A DNA stretch of 17,251 nt from Solirubrobacter sp044865965 (GTDB taxonomy: Bacteria > Actinomycetota > Thermoleophilia > Solirubrobacterales > Solirubrobacteraceae): assembly GCA_044865965.1 (NCBI GenBank), contig JBIOTP010000362.1, positions 1-17,251 of the forward strand, read 5' to 3'. Each line of letters starts with the position of its first letter. Position 1 is the stretch's first letter. A model generated the notes under the pieces. That model made no database searches. It had not been told where the DNA came from and saw only the letters and a program-made list of their open reading frames with translations. A program made the translations under genes and the position numbers. Of this stretch, positions 14,668 to 17,251 are shown piece after piece.

Positions 14668-15216
14668 ATGTCCCCCAGCCACCAGACGGTCCGCCTGAGC
14701 GCCGGGCGCCACCGCTCGCCACATGCGGGTGCGTGCGTCATGGAGCTGGCCTCGATGCTCGCGGAGGAGCCGTTCAGCGACCGCTCGCAGAGCGTCTCGC
14801 CGGTGCTCGGCGCGTTCCTGCGCACCTACAACGACGGCGTCTCGGACGACCGCCGCCAGGACCTCGTGCCGCTCGCCGCGCTGATCGTCGGCACCGCGCG
14901 CGGACGCGCCCTGGAGGCGGAGCGCGCCAGCCGCTGCCTCGCGTTCGCCCGCGCGCTCGGCGGCGCGGTCCCGGGCGGCCGGGCGGGGATCGGGATGGCG
15001 ACCCCGGAGGCGAGCGGCACCTGCGCGGCGCTCGCCGCGCTGCGCGCCGGCGTCACCGACGAGGTCCACACGCGCGCGCTCGCGTTCGCGCGCGAGCTGG
15101 CCGCGCTGCGCCCGGCGCCCCGGCTGCCGCGCTGGCTCATCGGCCCGGACCCGGCGCGGGTGATCGCGGACGCGATCGAGAACGTGCCTGATGCGCCGAT
15201 AGGCTCGGCGCGCTGA
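14668..15216 (+). CDS. Conserved-looking hypothetical protein
   Basis: This 182-residue soluble protein contains VRLSAGRHRSPHAGACVMEL, ASMLAEEPFSDRSQSVSPVL, FLRTYNDGVSDDRRQDLVPL and AALIVGTARGRALEAERASR. The low-complexity, Ala/Arg-rich C-terminal half ends in RWLIGPDPARVIADAIENV. The dense N-terminal block of charged and polar residues (GRH, C23, E26, the YNDGVSDDRRQDL segment) looks conserved rather than random, and may hold a ligand or catalytic site; I cannot name the family. ATG 14668 lacks a Shine-Dalgarno. It diverges from the 80-residue gene and is convergent with the LuxR-type gene. Its 3' flank carries the 49-nt repeat described separately. Confidence 0.75.
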   Translation: MSPSHQTVRLSAGRHRSPHAGACVMELASMLAEEPFSDRSQSVSPVLGAFLRTYNDGVSDDRRQDLVPLAALIVGTARGRALEAERASRCLAFARALGGAVPGGRAGIGMATPEASGTCAALAALRAGVTDEVHTRALAFARELAALRPAPRLPRWLIGPDPARVIADAIENVPDAPIGSAR

Positions 15217-15231
15217 CGCGGGGGTCGGTGT

Positions 15232-15280
15232 GGCCGCGTGGCGGGGCCGGCGAACAGCTTGCAGGTGAAGGCGGAGCCTG
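15232..15280 (+). repeat. 49-nt 3'-flank repeat, copy 1
   Basis: The element begins 15 nt after the stop of the 14668-15216 gene. It runs GGCCGCG, a short G-rich stretch, a 21-nt core from 15248 to 15268 that includes GAACAGCTTGCAGGTGA, and then GGAGCCTG. Copy 2 (15449-15497, minus strand) has the same 21-nt core without mismatch and the same flanks with one shifted base. Confidence 0.85.
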
Positions 15281-15315
15281 GAGTGGCGCGCGGGCGCGAA
15301 ACGATCATCCGCCGC

Positions 15316-15397
15316 GGGGGGTGACGCACGTAAGTATCGATATGCGACACCCAGTTACGCCACCCCCCTTGGCGAGCGATCGAACGTGATCGCTCGC
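15316..15397. other. Nested hairpins between the two repeat copies
   Basis: The 168-nt centre between repeats contains GGGGGGTG (15316-15323) facing CACCCCCC (15361-15368). It also holds GTGACGCA (15321-15328) facing TGCGACAC (15343-15350, one mismatch) around the palindrome TATCGATA (15335-15342). A perfect 10-bp stem GCGAGCGATC (15372-15381) with GATCGCTCGC (15388-15397) encloses a 6-nt loop. No protein-coding frame is evident. It lies between convergent genes, so some of these may terminate transcription. Confidence 0.5.
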
Positions 15398-15448
15398 GCG
15401 CGAGTGGCTCGTGAGGCCGAGCGATCTCGCGCGATTCCGGAGCCGGCT

Positions 15449-15497
15449 CAGGCTCCCCCTCACCTGCAAGCTGTTCGCCGAGCCCGCCCGCGCGGCC
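15449..15497 (-). repeat. 49-nt 3'-flank repeat, copy 2 (inverted)
   Basis: This is the reverse-oriented copy of 15232-15280. On the minus strand it starts 4 nt after the stop codon of the LuxR-type gene (stop at 15504-15502). The 21-nt core (15480-15460) matches copy 1 exactly; flanking GGCCGCG and GGAGCCTG are also kept. Relative to its own upstream gene it has the same orientation as copy 1. Confidence 0.85.
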
Positions 15498-15501
15498 GGA
15501 C

Positions 15502-17251
15502 TCAGCCCGCCGCGCTCTCGCGCCCAACCGCCTCGGCGACCGCCGCGCGCGAGGACACCCCGAGCTTCGAGAACACGCGCGACATGTGGCTCTCGACGGT
15601 CTTCTCGGACAGGAACAGCTCGCCCGCGATCTCGCGGTTCGTGTGGCCGCGGGCGACGAGGTCGGCGACCTCGCGCTCGCGGCCGCTGAGGCTCGCGAGC
15701 CCGCCGCCGCCGGGGGCGCGCCGGCGCCGCGCGGCGGCGGGGCGGCCGAGCCGCCGCAGGTCGCGCGCCGCCTCGTCGCGGAGCCGCACCGCGCCGCACG
15801 CCGCGAGCTCGGACTCGGCGCGCTCGAGCAGCGTGATCGCCGCCTGCTCGTCGCCGGCCTGCGCCGCGGCGCGGCCCGCGAGGCCGCGCGCCCGCGCCGC
15901 CTGGATGACCGCGCCGACGCCGTCGGCCAGCTCGGCGGCGCGCTGCGCGGCGGCGAGCGCGTTGGCCGCCGCCGGCTTGCGGGCCGCCTCGAGCTCGACC
16001 AGCGCGCGCGAGCACAGCACGGCCGCCTCCGCGTACGGGAGCCCGAGCCCGTCCGCCGCACGCTCGCCGCGCTCGACCCACGCGGCGGCGGCGCCGGGAC
16101 GCTCGAGCGCGAGCTCCGCCCGCGCGAGCACCGCGTACAGCCAGGCGCGGCGGCCCGGCTCCACGAGCGGGAACTCCGGCGCCCCGCCGGCGCTCATCGC
16201 GGCCAGGCAGCTCTCCGGCTCGCCCGCCTCGAGCTGGGCGGCGGCGACGTGCACCCGGGTGGCGCGCGAGAGCACGCTCTCGTCCAGCCCGTCGAGCAGC
16301 GCGACAGCCTCGGCGCCGGCGCTGCGCGCCCGCGGCAGCTCGCCCCGGATCGCGGACACCCACGCGTCGGCGGTGAGCGCGAAGCACAGCATCTGGCGGT
16401 TGCCCCACAGCCGGGCGCCCTCGACCGCCGCGTCCGCCTGCTCGGCGGCCTCGGCGAGGCGGCCGCGGACCTCGAGCGCGTGCGCGAGGCCGATGGTCAT
16501 CGGCACCACGAACTGGCCCTGTCCGGACGCGCGCGAGACCGCGATCCCGCGGCGCAGGTGGCGGATCGCGTCGTCGTAGCGTTCGCAGAAGTACTCCGCG
16601 AAGCCGAGGTAGTACGCGGCGTCGGGGCGGCCGGCGAGCGCGCCGTCGTCGAGCGCGTCGAGCCGCCCGGAGGCCTCCTCCTGCAGGGCGAGCGCCGCGG
16701 CGGTGTGGCCGAGCCCGAGCTCGGCGAAGCACTCGAGGCCGGCCGCGACGGCAGCCAGCGCGGGCGCGCCGGTGGCGAGCGCGGTCTTGCGCGCCTTGCG
16801 CGCCCAGTCGCGCACGGACGCGAAGTCGCTGTCGTAGAGCGCGTCGGCCGCCAGCTCGACCTCCAGGTCGCCGGCGGCGGGTCCTTCGAGCTCGGCCAGC
16901 GCGCCGAGCAGCCGCGCGTGCGCCGCCGCGTGGCGGCCGAGCAGGTTCTCGCACATCGCGCACCCGGCGACGAGCCGTGCGCGCACCGGCGCGAACTCGG
17001 GCCCGACGAGCGCCAGCGCCTCCGCGAGCGCCTCCAGCGCGCGCTCCAGCTCTCCCATCGCTGCCAGCGACTGGGCGAGCCCGACGAGCAGCTCGAGCCG
17101 CCGCACCGGGTCGTCGGGCGCGAGCCGCAGCGCGGCCGCGAAGCGGTCGGCCGCGGTCGCGGGCGCGCGCGCGGCGGCGTGCCGGGCGGCCTGGATCAGC
17201 ACCTCCAGCGCCTCGGCGTCGCCCGGCCGGGCGCAGCGCTCGAGGTGCTGA
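15502..17251 (-). CDS. LuxR-family (LAL/MalT-type) regulator with TPR-like repeats, N terminus outside window
   Basis: The C-terminal 583 residues of a large regulator are present. The open frame continues through the window edge (QHLERCARPGDAEALEVLIQ precedes the GTG at 17202), so that GTG is not the true start. About 480 residues of helical, Ala/Leu/Glu-rich TPR-like repeats (ADRFAAALRLAPDDPVRRLE, AGCAMCENLLGRHAAAHARL, DAAYYLGFAEYFCERYDDAI and others) precede a GerE/LuxR DNA-binding domain. That domain reads LASLSGREREVADLVARGHT, NREIAGELFLSEKTVESHMS, RVFSKLGVSSRAAVAEAVG. This layout matches large ATP-binding LuxR proteins (AAA-type NTPase, TPR sensor, HTH); the ATPase part must lie beyond the window if present. 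Targets are unknown. It ends at TGA followed within 5 nt by repeat copy 2. Confidence 0.93.
   Translation of the reverse strand, partial: QHLERCARPGDAEALEVLIQAARHAAARAPATAADRFAAALRLAPDDPVRRLELLVGLAQSLAAMGELERALEALAEALALVGPEFAPVRARLVAGCAMCENLLGRHAAAHARLLGALAELEGPAAGDLEVELAADALYDSDFASVRDWARKARKTALATGAPALAAVAAGLECFAELGLGHTAAALALQEEASGRLDALDDGALAGRPDAAYYLGFAEYFCERYDDAIRHLRRGIAVSRASGQGQFVVPMTIGLAHALEVRGRLAEAAEQADAAVEGARLWGNRQMLCFALTADAWVSAIRGELPRARSAGAEAVALLDGLDESVLSRATRVHVAAAQLEAGEPESCLAAMSAGGAPEFPLVEPGRRAWLYAVLARAELALERPGAAAAWVERGERAADGLGLPYAEAAVLCSRALVELEAARKPAAANALAAAQRAAELADGVGAVIQAARARGLAGRAAAQAGDEQAAITLLERAESELAACGAVRLRDEAARDLRRLGRPAAARRRRAPGGGGLASLSGREREVADLVARGHTNREIAGELFLSEKTVESHMSRVFSKLGVSSRAAVAEAVGRESAAG

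Noticed and set aside
15232..15497. Considered as an insertion sequence
   Set aside because: The 168-nt interior has no open frame for a transposase and no flanking duplication was seen; retained only as a possible MITE-like or 3'-UTR repeat.
14826..16061. 411-codon minus-strand frame across the repeat region
   Set aside because: It crosses the noncoding repeats, the end of the LuxR gene in the wrong frame and the hypothetical gene antisense; Arg/Ser/Pro-rich shadow.

Overview
This 17.25 kb window is very GC-rich (G/C at nearly all third codon positions) and looks like chromosomal DNA of a high-GC actinobacterium. The best guess is Thermoleophilia/Solirubrobacterales. That inference rests on a CcmF-type cytochrome c maturation gene (most other actinobacteria use the ResB/CcsA system), an F420-style luciferase-like oxidoreductase, GTG starts, leaderless-looking genes and several small actinobacterial-type hypothetical proteins. 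No rRNA, tRNA, CRISPR array, transposase, phage gene or recognisable defence cassette was found. No gene-free stretch exceeds 300 bases; the two largest (11003-11232 and 15217-15501) are both rich in inverted repeats and are described as features.

Layout. 1-2175 (+): 3' part of ccmF, two strong hairpins, a short CcmI-like membrane/coiled-coil protein and secG. 2176-3466 (-): a broken PmbA/TldD-type protein gene, with its reading frame interrupted twice around an internal 63-bp tandem repeat. 3666-4094 (+): a small lipoprotein whose Shine-Dalgarno sequence is buried in a hairpin. 4084-7705 (-): a tyrosine/homogentisate catabolism operon, hppD then hmgA then a maleylacetate-reductase-like dehydrogenase, possibly followed by a small hypothetical gene. 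A divergent Lrp/AsnC regulator (7771-8211, +) is its likely controller. 8318-10087 (+): an orphan family 5 solute-binding lipoprotein, separated by a perfect bidirectional terminator hairpin from a convergent luciferase-like monooxygenase (10142-11002, -). 11233-12464 (-): a small GNAT-like protein overlapping a DMT/EamA exporter by GTGA; the exporter carries an in-frame TGA in its first membrane helix. A LysR regulator (12571-13503, +) diverges from this pair. 13500-14601 (-): an eight-helix membrane protein preceded by an 80-residue hypothetical protein. 14668-15216 (+): a conserved-looking hypothetical protein. 15502-17251 (-): the C-terminal part of a large TPR/LuxR regulator that continues beyond the window.

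How the genes work together. HPPD makes homogentisate from 4-hydroxyphenylpyruvate and HmgA opens its ring. The usual maleylacetoacetate isomerase and fumarylacetoacetase are absent here, and a maleylacetate-reductase-like enzyme sits in their place. LysR probably controls the GNAT-like/EamA pair across a shared 106-bp promoter region. The most unusual signals are a 49-nt element that follows the stop codons of two convergent genes in the same sense as each gene, the RBS-sequestering hairpin of the lipoprotein gene, and the two interrupted genes. I found no clear multi-gene novel system; the candidates are mainly cis-acting DNA/RNA elements and unusual gene contexts.
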